From assembly GCA_002205965.3 (NCBI GenBank), contig NADL03000005.1:496001-560000 (forward strand): 64,000 nt of DNA, in the 5' to 3' direction. Numbering within the stretch: position 1 is the first letter of the stretch; every line of letters starts with the position of its first letter. A model generated the notes under the pieces. The model was given only the letters and a program-made list of their open reading frames with translations. It had not been told where the DNA came from and ran no database searches. Of this stretch, positions 12,087 through 21,889 are shown piece by piece. The DNA comes from Kappaphycus alvarezii (Eukaryota; Rhodophyta; Florideophyceae; Gigartinales; Solieriaceae). Made by a program: the position numbers and the translations under genes.

Positions 12087-12541
12087 TTAGTATCAGAGTA
12101 TGTTACACGTTATAACTCTTGACACAAGTACTTCAAAAGTAACTCTGAGCTGCAGTCTCCTGAATCTGCCACTTCAGAACAAAAAGTCGCCAGCCATCTG
12201 TACCATCTATTGCTATTTCTGTGTTTTTTGAAAACTAGTCTCCAGTTCCCTGCGCCCTTTGGGTACTGGAGGAGGGCGAATCCGTTCTGCTGATACAGTA
12301 AACATGTACCGTACGTGTCGAGACCAATTGATTTGGTTACTGCTGCGAACGGAATTTATACTATGCAGAGCAGCCGAAATTATAGTAGGTAACTTAGAAA
12401 AATATTGGAACAGCGCTGCGGAATCCAATCCACCACCAGCCTTGTTTTATTTGATCCATAGAGAAAGAGTGGGTCGCGATACGCAACCGAATTGATTATT
12501 TTCCCGTTTGAACGCTGGTTTAGTGTTCGGCCGATTTAACT

Positions 12542-13042
12542 TCAGAAAGCAAAGAAGTCATCCTCATCTGCAGTTTCAAACTCAACGTTTGGAATTATCA
12601 GTCTTTCAATGAACCATGGATGAAGTCCTGTGCGGTCAACGTTAAGCTTCAAACTGATTTTCAGCTGCACATGCCCCAATAAATTCTCTTTTTCTTCAAG
12701 AGTACATGGTGAAATTGCCCGAAAAAGGACAAAAACTTTGCAAATGAACTCGGCAACAAAATGTTTGATTGGGGAATCACTACAGTAGTCTCGCGATAAA
12801 CCGTATGTACAATACACATGCACTGTATAAAACAAGCAAACGGCAAGGAATGGCGACAGTCTTGTGTGGAGAGATCCTGCTAAATTTGGTACAAGTGCCG
12901 TATCAAGTATTTCTGTATCACATTCTGATCTGAAAAGGATTGCAATTGTCGCAGGCTGCCACCGCAAAAAAAAATTTGGATTATGGTGAGGCGTCCATGG
13001 GGTGAATCTCCGTACTAATACTATCCTTCGAAGGGTACTCAT
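12542..13042 (-). CDS. Hypothetical protein, 166 aa
   Basis: An uninterrupted ORF on the minus strand with a coding-like composition. It has a hydrophobic middle (residues about 62-85), a basic N-terminal third with several aromatic residues, and a strongly acidic end (ADEDDFFAF). I do not recognise the family. It sits tail-away from the glycosyltransferase gene 400 bp further on, so the two may be divergent host genes. Upstream minus-strand sequence at 13208-13435 is also open, so this ORF could be the last exon of a spliced gene; no convincing splice joins the two. Spurious ORF remains possible. Confidence 0.35.
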   Translation of the reverse strand: MSTLRRIVLVRRFTPWTPHHNPNFFLRWQPATIAILFRSECDTEILDTALVPNLAGSLHTRLSPFLAVCLFYTVHVYCTYGLSRDYCSDSPIKHFVAEFICKVFVLFRAISPCTLEEKENLLGHVQLKISLKLNVDRTGLHPWFIERLIIPNVEFETADEDDFFAF

Positions 13043-13207
13043 TTATGTACAATTCTTTGTACTTTTTGCATTTCAATCACCACTCGGCTTCTGGAAGAAA
13101 ATTAGAGTATTTATTGGTGTTCGAAGGTTACTGCCTAAAGCAGCACTGCTGCCTCGATGGGTTTACATGGTATGATAATCGTTGCGTCGTAAGAGAGCGA
13201 TCTTAGA

Positions 13208-13435
13208 TTACATTCCGAGCAAGAACCAAGAACGAATATCAAAGGCAGGGGAGCCGTCCAACTTCGTATACAGTACAGCAGAAAGCGTTGACGACAATAG
13301 TTCAGGAGCAATCCTGAATCTTCCAGCATGTTTTCTTTCCTTGTACACATAATATTCCAGATTTCTGAGAGCAAACCTGAATCCCACTTGCGATATCATC
13401 TGCACAACAGTCCTGTTTCCCGAGCAGAATTTCAA
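13208..13435 (-). CDS. Small hypothetical ORF, possibly first exon
   Basis: 75 codons that read like protein. Downstream on the minus strand a pyrimidine-rich acceptor ending TTTTCTTCCAG lies near 13098, and a GT donor follows GCTCGGAAT near 13200. Splicing between them would extend the protein by about 18 residues to a stop. It overlaps the 5' end of the divergent glycosyltransferase gene by its start region. Unrecognised, low certainty. Confidence 0.2.
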   Translation of the reverse strand: MKFCSGNRTVVQMISQVGFRFALRNLEYYVYKERKHAGRFRIAPELLSSTLSAVLYTKLDGSPAFDIRSWFLLGM

Positions 13436-13437
13436 AC

Positions 13438-14831
13438 ATGCTTAAGAAGGAGAATTATGGTAACGCGCCGCGTATCAAAGAAACCCCCTGTTCACCTTCT
13501 TCTCCATCTAAATCTACCTCAACTCACTTTCGAACCAGAATCGCTACATCTATATTTATTCTTTGCCTCATTGCGGGAGTTGTTACATTCTTGCAATGGC
13601 CCAGGCCAAAACGCGTCGAATCTCTGGGAAATTTGTGTGAACCACCTCAAAGAATCCTCCTCAAAGACCGACACCTGCGATTCAACTTTCTGAACGCCTA
13701 TGTCCGGAAACATCATGAGCAACGTGCCTGTTTGGTCTCCAAGTCGTGCTTCCCCAAGCCAAAAGTTCTCATATGGCAGTGTCCACACGAGCACCCTCCG
13801 GCTGTGCTGGCTTGGGCGACCGTATAAGGGGTATTCAGTTTACATTCCTGCTGGCTGTTGCTACAAACAGACTTTTCTTCCTTTCTTGGCCATCCGAGCC
13901 ATACCCGTTGCTGTCAGCTCTTCAACCAAATCTTATCGATTGGCGAGTGCCGAAAGAACTTGGAGGACCTGAGGAACGTCCAGAACTTAACTGGCTCTTT
14001 TGTCATGGAAACCGCTCGTGTGAAGCCAGGCATAGACCAAATCTAACAAGCCTCCCCGCAATTGACGAACATCAGCAAGATGTGAATATTTTTGAGACTG
14101 ACATAGAGGATTCCTTTGCGCGGCACGACGTTATTGGTATTATAACTCGAATCGGAAACACCATGCTGCCTCTTTTCCTACGAAACCCGAACATCTTGAA
14201 AAATCTTGAACCTCTGCATGACTCACAGATAGTTCCGCTCGTGCGGGATGTGTTCAGTGCCCTGTTTCGGGCGTCACCTTCAGTTGAGCGAGTTATCCAG
14301 TTACATTCTCTCTCATTTGACGGACCCCACGTAAGTATTCATGCCAGAACCGGTCTTGATGTGAACGAAGGGACCAATGAACGATTCCAGTACATTAATG
14401 GCCATTTAAGGGACTCTGCTCAGCAGCTTATTTCCTGTGCACAGAGCATGGTACAGTCAATTCCTAAGCATATTTTTGTCGCGGCCGACTCTCAGGAGAT
14501 CAAGGAATATTTGGCAGAGGAGGCAAAAATACAAGGCGCCAATGTCAAGTTTATACCCGATAAGGCTCTGCACCTCGGAATAAATGTGCGTCAAACAGAA
14601 GAAATGGAGAAAGTTCAAAAATGCAAGGCGTTCATGAACATATTTGCGGACCTAGTGATGGTGGCTCGCGGCCAGGGAATAGTGGCAACGGGTTCTGGCT
14701 TTGCCAATGTTGCCTACATCTTGGGATCCTCTGAGAGATTTACAGAGGTGAAATTAGACGGGACTGGCGACGTAAAAAGCCAATGTCAGCCGTCAGAACG
14801 AGACGCCGGTTGGCGGCTCTTCTTTTTTTAA
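13438..14831 (+). CDS. Fucosyltransferase-like type II membrane glycosyltransferase, one frameshift
   Basis: Probably a Golgi enzyme transferring a sugar, likely fucose, to glycans. The N-terminus has a short basic cytosolic tail, then a membrane anchor at residues about 34-53 (IATSIFILCLIAGVVTFLQW), then a lumenal domain. The motif CAGLGDRIRGI followed by LLAVATNRLFFLSW (13814-13893) resembles the donor-binding start of fucosyltransferase-type folds. Near the C-terminus there is SIHARTGLD (about 14337), IFVAADS and GIVATGSGFANVAYILG. The anchor and catalytic parts lie in different frames: the shift falls at about 13790-13812, consistent with one lost base, either real or a sequence error. 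Without it the product would be about 464 aa. The start is the ATG at 13438, the first in frame before the anchor. The specific substrate cannot be read from the sequence. Confidence 0.65.
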
Positions 14832-15792
14832 ATGATGCAGGAAGTCTTCTCTTCCCTAATTACTTGACTGCCGGAATTCGGCAATCACCTTTAGCTTCCG
14901 CTCAGAGGATATATGTAGTATGTTAAGGTAGGATACATGCTACAGTAGTTCGACGAAAAGTTCGAGGATTCCGCAGTCCTCTTGTTGGAATAGATGCCTG
15001 AGATACAAGAGGGTTGGACGAAATTGCACTTTGATTCCTGCGTTCTATCCTTTACTACAAGCAGTATGACTTGGCGGAGAATGTTTCACCTCATCCACTT
15101 TGGTGAAAAAGACCTCGATGGTTCTAGTGCAGGAAACGTTTAGTCCCTTCGTCACAGACCTGTCCCCCCTCCGTCTCGGAAAATAGCTGTCCTACATCTC
15201 TAATCAGTAAACCAGCCCAAATCCTTCCCCAGCTGCACTCATCTCACCCACTTTGTATTTATAGCCGTTAGCAGCAGATATATGGATCAGGAGTCAATTT
15301 CAGATGAGTGTAATACTTTGGGGCTGTGCGACCCAATAGTTTTAATCCATGAGTTGGGAGATTGCACAAGAATACAGTCTTAACATATTCAGCACGAATA
15401 ATGTACTAATGGAATATTGTTATGCATGGTAGCCTTGCGGTGAGGACGGTACCGCAGGAATAATAGTGACGTGCAGTAGAAGCTCCGCAAAGGCTAGTTC
15501 TACAACATGCCTGTTGTATTTGCTGATGCATGGGGCCGCAGTGTTTCCAACACCGCAGGTATCACTATACACTCCTGACTAATGCCATAAGACACCCCCC
15601 AGATGTTACCCCCAGATGTTAAAGTTCTCTGAGTTCCTTTAATTTAATCTATCCCAACTATGTAGGGATGAGATGAGGGTGATCTGAGCGGCGGCTGTGC
15701 CGTACCGTACTGTAACAGTGCAGGACAGCGCACAGTACTGTACAGTGCACAGCTAAGCACGTTGAGAGTACAGACATCGTAGCACCTGACGG
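14832..15792. other. Intergenic, no recognised gene
   Basis: The 3' flank of the glycosyltransferase gene. The last 130 bp (from about 15660) contains CGCACAGTACTGTA and ACAGTGCA words resembling the upstream half of the element-D LTR. Element A may therefore have inserted into such an LTR, whose other half would be 30003-30400. That reading is tentative. Confidence 0.3.
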
Positions 15793-15880
15793 TGTAATGA
15801 TAGGATTGTACTTCTATATGTACCCGACTCGCTGGCGGCAGTGACCGACGCGGCGACCGCAGACAACGGTCACCTCTACA
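15793..15880 (+). repeat. Element A 5' LTR, 88 bp
   Basis: Starts TGTAATGATAGGATT and ends CACCTCTACA, so it is bounded by TG and CA. It matches 29914-30002, which starts TGTAATGCTAGGATT and ends CACCTCTATA, with blocks GCGACCG and GGTCACCTCTA conserved. At 88 bp it is unusually short for an LTR. It is followed immediately by a primer-binding-like GGTTATGG. Confidence 0.75.
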
Positions 15881-15895
15881 GGTTATGGACCTACG
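15881..15895 (+). promoter_or_regulatory. Element A primer binding site
   Basis: GGTTATGGACCTACG directly follows the LTR. Compared with GGTTATGGGCCCAG after the 5' LTR of element C, it is the same site with substitutions. It is complementary to the anticodon-arm segment of an initiator methionine tRNA rather than to a tRNA 3' end, the arrangement known for Drosophila copia. Confidence 0.6.
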
Positions 15896-15899
15896 GTAT

Positions 15900-17427
15900 G
15901 TACTACGCACCGATTCTAGGGACACCTCCGACGATCACTGACGACGACTTGACGCGCAACACCCAGAAAGCCGCTTGCAGCGGCCGATACTCACTACGTA
16001 AACACATTGACGAGCTCACGCGCACGGCTGCCATAGGACATGAGTAAGACGAGCACGACCGCACGATGACTGTTCAAAGCTGCACCTCCACACGCCTGTC
16101 CTCAAGTGAAAACTGCAGGGCACTCAAAGCGATGTGCAATCAACCACGTCATAGAAAGGAACCTCACGGGCCGGAAGCCTCTTGCAAGTGAGACAATAAC
16201 AAATAAAGAAGCCGTGTACCGCGCAATGCGCCAAAATTCTTGGATGCAAATTACACAAGTTACAAGAGAATGACTACGAAGAACAACAGGAGCAACCAGC
16301 ACCAACCGAATTCGAACAAAACTTTGCCGATCCAGGCCTTTCCGTTGACACTAATTAAGGCACTATTGACTACATTCTTGACTTAGCATGATATCTGTTC
16401 TGCACACACAACAAACCGTACCACCGGCAAGAACACATATCACAAGTCAAGTTTTGGGATGGGGCTAGGGTTTTCACCACCGGACACGCACCAGCATTAA
16501 CTATGTGTTCCATTGACAACACTGAGCTCAAGACACCAAAGCTGGTTCACACACCTACATTCGACATGAACCTAGGGTCGGTCCGGCAGGTGACTAGGGC
16601 GAAAAATTGCGCTATAACTTTCCTGCCAAATGGCGGTTACATAACGAAACTGAGACCTGCCGGAACCTAGGTTGGTAATGGCAGTCATCGATTTAGTAGA
16701 CGTCCAATATAGCTTTGAACTTCAGAAAGTGCCCCAACTAGAAGCAGACAATGTACAGAGCCCACGACACACCATAGAAAGGCACTTAAACAAGAAAGCC
16801 AAAGCCGCGATGATCCAGCGCGAAAGACCACAGCCGAAGACGGTGCCACCAAACTAACGCCTGGTCGAAGAACAGAAACTGCATTTACACACGAAAAAAC
16901 AGCAACAAAAACAGCCAAAGCCACACTGTGCCAAATAAGATGCAATAACACAAAGCGTCGCGTATCTGTATCACTTCCCGGACATACTGCCACACTGGAA
17001 CAGCAGATAGAGTGTGCACACAACTATAACCTATGCTTAAACAATATAGCCCTAGAAAAGCTCACTCAAATAGCGCGCATGCCGATACTACTGGGCTTAC
17101 CAACGATATTGGCCAAACTCGTGGATCAAAACCACTTCGAAGGCTGCTCTCTCGGACACTTCCTACGTGCCCCTGACATAGATCATACTACTAGAAAGCT
17201 TCCAGACATATTATTACTACAGACATAGCTGGACAATTACCAACTGCAGTGGGGGGACACAGGTACTTCATTTCATTTACGGATGTATACACGAGTATGA
17301 GCGTTGTCGCATTACTCAAGCAGCGGAAGAGGATGAAACCCAGATCTTTACCACAGTAACGCAGATTGAGAGACATTTCAGGGATCGAGCGGCGAAAATA
17401 AGACTCGATAAATCCAATGAATACATT
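15900..17427 (+). pseudogene. Element A gag, protease and first half of integrase
   Basis: The gag part is poorly readable. A protease-end/pre-integrase block resembling NLGSVRQVTRAKNCAITF lies at 16570-16620. A zinc-binding-like integrase N-terminal region follows at 17030-17160. The integrase catalytic core ends in AAKIRLDKSNEYI (17392-17427), the D-N-x-E-Y block of copia integrases. Here the frame is cut by the LTR of element B; the protein continues at 24797. Several stops and frameshifts are present. The product would have inserted the element's cDNA into the genome. Confidence 0.65.
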
Positions 17428-17647
17428 TGTAGACCGCCAGAGACTGCCGTTCGCGCACGGAACACATCGACCGGTATTAGCATGTAATAAGTAGCACGAG
17501 CACCGTGAAAGTCCACAACTGACACCAGATAGGTAGTTCATTGTCCATTTTCCTTTTCTTTCTTTCCCTTCGCTGCCTTTGCCGTCCGACGGCGAAATCA
17601 CAAGCATCTTTCTCTAATTGCATTACAGACCCTAACACTACATTAGA
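17428..17647 (-). repeat. Element B 3' LTR
   Basis: About 85 percent similar by eye to 20759-20977. Shared blocks include GAGACTGCCGTT, ACCGGTATT, AAGTAGCA, GTCCACAACT, TTCATTGTC and CCTAACACTACATTA. The outer edge abuts the interrupted integrase of element A. Confidence 0.75.
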
Positions 17648-17659
17648 GCAAATGTACCA

Positions 17660-19384
17660 CGTCTCTTCGAGCTTGAGTTTGCCATGGTTGCACATTTCGT
17701 AGACGTCAACTTGCAAACTGCCAAACATCAGCATACCTTCAAGTAAGCGGACTGTTTCTCCGGCATGTGGTTTTGTCAAAGCATCATCCGGATTATTCTT
17801 ACCGGCTAGCCAACTTATCACGTCAATCAGTCATCTCTCATAATCCAACCTTAATCCATGGATGTCTGATAGTGTAGCCATATCTCTTGGTGTTGCTTGT
17901 GTCGCTAAAGTCTTGTGAAGTCCAATACTGTTAACTAATATAGTTACAGAAAAAATTTTCTCAGTTACCTCTTCCAGAACAGGCTTTAGGTTCAGTGAAT
18001 AACCAAAACTTGCTACTGCCACTACAAACTCGGCTTGCGGACTTTAATTAGACACTATCCTCTGCTTTCGAAAAATATAGCCGACGACATGTATCAATGA
18101 ACCACGCTTTTCTCCATAAGAAACTTCAAGAATGAATCCTTCTTCTGCAATCTTCTTCTCCATACCTTGACGGGGATAACCTGCATCAATGAACACAAAA
18201 ATACGTGCCAGACTCATCTAATTCTCCACAGGCCTTACATATTAGACTGTTATACTCCTCTTGAGTATGTCCCTCACGATTCCGTTCGCATATTTGACCT
18301 CGGCAATGTTCATCTTAGGAACAGTTTGTTGAATAAATCTATCCGTGAAACAAGCAATATGTGATACAGCTACACCCAGATAACCAAGCTTTCCAGCCAT
18401 TGATCGAACGCTCCTTACTTTATGCTCTTCCAATTCCAATGAGTTCTGCCTCCTTATACTTGGAATCAATATGAAAAGTTCAATTTATTTCTTCAACCAT
18501 TGCGTTGATATATAAACGCTCTCTTTCGTCTGAACGATTTCCGTACTGTTGTCATCTAAGGTATATGAGTATTTTTTCCAAAATTTACCTCTCTTAGCTT
18601 AATTAATGCCACCACGAAGCTCATCCAGCAAGGACTCACTTCTAGTGGCCATCATCAAAGCATCCACGTACCTCGCCAACAGTGTCGTAAGACTGAAATC
18701 CTTATCTCGAACCATGAATAACTGAGGCATACCGATAACGACTCTCATGTCCAATAAAGTCTTAACGAAGTCTTCAATTCTCCTCTTACATTTCCTTCCC
18801 GCGAATAAAATGCCTTACCAATGGTCATCCCCTTTGCGCAGGCAATGGCATATAATAATCGAAAAAAACATGTGAGACACTACAGCAGCATCTGTTCTCA
18901 GAGCCTCCCGCTCTGCATCCTTGTTTCCTTGCACGCATAAACTGGACTTATGCTTCATCACTCTACTAGGAACACCTTCAACATCTTCGGTAGAAACCTT
19001 CACTTTGTATACAAAATGCGATCCAATGATATTCGCATCGCTTGTCATATCCTTGATGGGTACTTCAACCATATTTGGTTTCCATTTCTTCTTCAGCTCT
19101 TCCTTATCAGACTTCAGTAGAAGATACTGTGGTAGTAAAGGCGCTTGTCTCGCATAAAATTGACCTCCTTAAAACTGGTCATATGCCATACTCAGATACT
19201 CTTGCTTAGCACCATCCCCTGATAATATTTCCCGCGACATAGCAGCATACCGAGCAGTCTTCACTACAGCCCGACCATATCTCATACGCGGTATGTCAGC
19301 AGTAGGTTCCGCATTACAATACTCGAAGACCTCTTTCTCTGGTCCACTCTCCTGAGCATTGAGTTCAATCTGCTCTTGTTTCAT
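17660..19384 (-). pseudogene. Element B reverse transcriptase and RNase H
   Basis: Read on the minus strand. The RT start resembles copia W-K-x-K-RLV blocks: GSHFVYKVKVSTEDVEG with a downstream CVQGNKDAE (about 18905-19020). A block with RSMAGKLGYLGVAVSHIA (18350-18410) matches the region where copia proteins read YRSLVGSLMYLA. The C-terminus shows an RNase H end, SWLAGKNNPDDALTKPHAGE (about 17757-17815), typical of the copia NPADxLTK block. At least four frameshifts or stops separate the pieces. Confidence 0.7.
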
Positions 19385-19459
19385 CTACTTCCCCGGTAGG
19401 TTCCTCATCTCCTTGTGACTCACCTATTGTGCGTTTGTTATATTAATTTCTATGTTTCC

Positions 19460-20690
19460 ATGTAATATATCGCATCAAGACTCCCTTTTTGCTTCTTCTC
19501 GAGCTTTTCCTTTTAGTCCGGGTTTTGGTATGCCAGATGGTCTCCACTGCATATCCAGCATTTACCCTTCTCATTGGTGGTCAACTGGGATCTTGTTACG
19601 TAATTACCCCAGGACCCGTTTTTTTGCTAGTTATTTCCACCTTGACCGCCACTCTAGAGAGCCTTAATACTAAAGTCCAGCCTTCTCAAGGCAATCATGA
19701 CAGATTCTATGGCAATAATAGGATCATAAGTAGTTTTCGTAATTTTCTTTCGTGGTCTTTGATGCCGAACTTTGACAAATCTCCATTCGCAACTTTGTCC
19801 GCAAATTTTGTACCGCTTACCATTCCCCTTTGCAGTGAGTCGATTCTCGCTTTCGTGTTATTCAACTCCTCAACTGCGTCAGCAACTGTACCGATCTCTT
19901 GTCCCAACATTGTGACAGTATTTTCGATGCTTTCTTTGATAGTTGCGCTACTGTTCATTGCGAATTACAACTCTTCTCTTAGCTCCCTCCCGTGGTTCTT
20001 GAGTTCGATCCGGCTGATTCCATTCGTTGCGTTTCAGCCATTGGCCCTCCCGACATTGAGCTCACAGCATCTCTTGCTGACCTTGCATCAGCTCGTCCAA
20101 CTCCTCTCGTCCCATTCAGCTTGATCTTTGACTGTTGTACCATAGCAGATTGTAGGATGGTTCCAAATTCAGACCTCTCCAGGGGGTATTGATAACTCAC
20201 AGCAAGCGCATCAGTTCTTGAACATCAGCAGACATTGCGACCTCGCCACGTGTTTAAAGTACATGAACTTGTCACACACCGCGATATACTCAGCCAAGTA
20301 TTGGTCTTTGCTCTGGTTTCGTCCATGGAACTTGGTCATCAGGTCTTTCCATGTCTTCGCCGTTTCGAGGAATGACGACTCGCAATAAAAAGGATCGATC
20401 GTACCCAGTATGTAGTCCAAAATATCAGCGAACTCCTCTTCGCTAATTTTCGCATGCATCATGTCCGTCATATATGCAAAGCAAATTCTTGCACCGCAAC
20501 TCTTTCGATTTATCTCAATCACGCGCTGTCCAATCTTAGGAACTTCGATGACTCCATGTCGGTAATTTCTTGAAAATTCAGCAACTCAATTAGATACATT
20601 CGGTAGGCATTTGGGCTACCATCATCTCCATACCGTGGTGGCTCACCAGTCCTTTATTCGGTAACGTACTCGCGTCGCTCCATAGTCTAC
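19460..20690 (-). pseudogene. Element B gag
   Basis: Starts near the minus-strand ATG at about 20681. A helical gag core is readable at 20211-20522, including ISEEEFADILDYILGT and KTWKDLMTKFHG. A middle part rich in Gly, Ser and Arg follows (19979-20200), then a coiled-coil-like part (19707-19958) and a CWICSGDH zinc-knuckle-like end near 19540. Gag would form the virus-like particle. Several frameshifts. Confidence 0.6.
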
Positions 20691-20758
20691 GGTCTTCCTC
20701 TACCGCGACCACGTCCACAACTACCGTGCCCACCGTGAGAGCAACCTATGCACATAAC

Positions 20759-20977
20759 TGTAGACCACCGAGACTGCCGTTTGAAAACGGAACAAAAACC
20801 AACCGGTATTCGTAGGTAAGAAGTAGCAATAGAACCGTGACAGTCCACAACTTACACCAGCTCGGTCATTCATTGTCGCTTTTTTCTCCTTTTTTTCCTT
20901 CGCTTCTTTTGCCGTCCGCCGGCGAAAGCATAATTATCTTTCTCTAGTTGCGCTAAAGGTCCTAACACTACATTACA
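20759..20977 (-). repeat. Element B 5' LTR
   Basis: Partner of the 3' LTR at 17428-17647. The inner edge (20759, TGTAGACC in plus orientation) is followed on the minus strand by the gag leader. The outer edge lies 23 bp from element C, so B and C entered nearly the same spot of element A. Confidence 0.75.
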
Positions 20978-21000
20978 GTAAATGTGGTATCCCGGGATAC

Positions 21001-21437
21001 TGTCAGTGTAATTTCACTTCTTAGCCTTTTTCTGACAGCTGACAAATCATAAAGAGGCTTACAGTTATTACTGTACTTTACCGTTCAACCTAGAACTTGA
21101 CCGTTATGTTTATGCACTGTACAGTGCTGTAAGCTTGAGCTGATCTACTTTAGATCAGCTCAAGCAAGTTTAGGGTTAGACACTCACCGTCGTCTATATG
21201 TCTTCTGGAAACTTCCTTCGATCAACAGAAAGCATCAGTCGACTCGCCTTGAAGTCTATATAACCCCGGTCTCTCTCCATCTTCTACCTGAGTAAAGTTC
21301 CTTACCACCTTCTCCTCTCTCATCTCTCCATCTCGGTCCCTCACTCTTACTGCCCTTCTCTCTCTCTCTCCTGCTCTCCCGCTCTCTCCCTCACTCCTGT
21401 CTGGCTCCCTCGCTCCCGCTCTCTGTTCTGTCCATCA
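21001..21437 (+). repeat. Element C 5' LTR
   Basis: 437 bp, starting TGTCAGTGTAATTTC and ending TCCATCA. A TATATAA box lies near 21258, followed by a long CT-rich leader (21285-21437). Compared with the 3' LTR it has an extra 87-bp segment (about 21145-21231), which includes the second arm of a palindrome, and lacks about 26 bp close to its start. Confidence 0.85.
21133..21165. repeat. Perfect 15-bp-stem palindrome in element C 5' LTR
   Basis: The 15 bases at 21133-21147 (GCTTGAGCTGATCTA) pair exactly with 21151-21165 around a CTT loop. The 3' LTR keeps only the first half because of the 87-bp deletion. The palindrome lies about 90 bp upstream of the TATA box and could bind a dimeric regulator or stall replication; both are guesses. 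Confidence 0.85.
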
Positions 21438-21451
21438 GGTTATGGGCCCAG
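21438..21451 (+). promoter_or_regulatory. Element C primer binding site
   Basis: GGTTATGGGCCCAG starts right after the LTR terminal CA. It is the complement of CTGGGCCCATAACC, the anticodon stem-loop segment of eukaryotic initiator methionine tRNAs (the CAT inside is the anticodon). This implies priming by an internally cleaved tRNA half, as for Drosophila copia. Confidence 0.8.
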
Positions 21452-21889
21452 GCCGCTAGCGCTGCACACCGACTTATCTCTTTCGCGCTCTCTGCTTGAC
21501 GCGAACCACCTCGAGGCTACCTACACTCCGTGTAGGGAGAAAACACGAAGCTCCAAAAAAAAAGCACCTAAGGTTTGATCTGACTTCTTTGTCGTCTCTG
21601 CACTATCTACTGACCTTCTGTCTTGTGGCCTGTCTAACGCCCGTCGTCTCTGCACTACCTACCTTGGTTGGTTTTGCGGCCCGTCGTCGTTCTTCATCCC
21701 CGCACCACAGAACAAAGTCCATTTTGCGGCCCGACTCCTCGTTGCTACTCGCCTCGTCTCTGTGTCACATACCTCGGTTTGTTTCACAGCCCGTGTCTAG
21801 TTTCAACAGTAAGTCCAAATCTCCTCGAAACCTCTTGCTTCCTTATATCTTTCACGCTTCTTCCTCAGCCTTCGCCTAACCTCGCAACG

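Larger units (their letters stand above)
10086..12541. other. No recognised gene
   Basis: Many short ORFs overlap on both strands (for example minus 11227-11433, plus 11525-11929), but none carries a motif I can name. A plausible coding scrap with a coiled-coil look lies at 10076-10279. The stretch holds several TACTG/CAGTA pentanucleotide tracts, annotated separately. Confidence 0.35.
17428..20977 (-). mobile_element. Copia element B, minus strand, integrase missing
   Basis: Repeats of 220 and 219 bp (17428-17647, 20759-20977) flank gag and RT-RNase H remnants read on the minus strand. In minus orientation the 5' LTR begins TGTAATGTAGTGTTAGG and ends GGTCTACA; the 3' copy begins TCTAATG. 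Boundaries may be off by about 10 bp, and no clean target duplication was found (ACATT lies left of the element). Between the gag zinc-knuckle-like segment (near 19540) and the pre-RT region (near 19400) there is no room for protease or integrase. The copy is therefore an internal-deletion derivative that would depend on enzymes from another element. Confidence 0.75.

Noticed and set aside
21438-21470. A tRNA gene at the GGTTATGGGCCCAGG sequence
   Set aside because: Only the anticodon-arm complement is present, no cloverleaf; its place after the LTR makes it a primer binding site.
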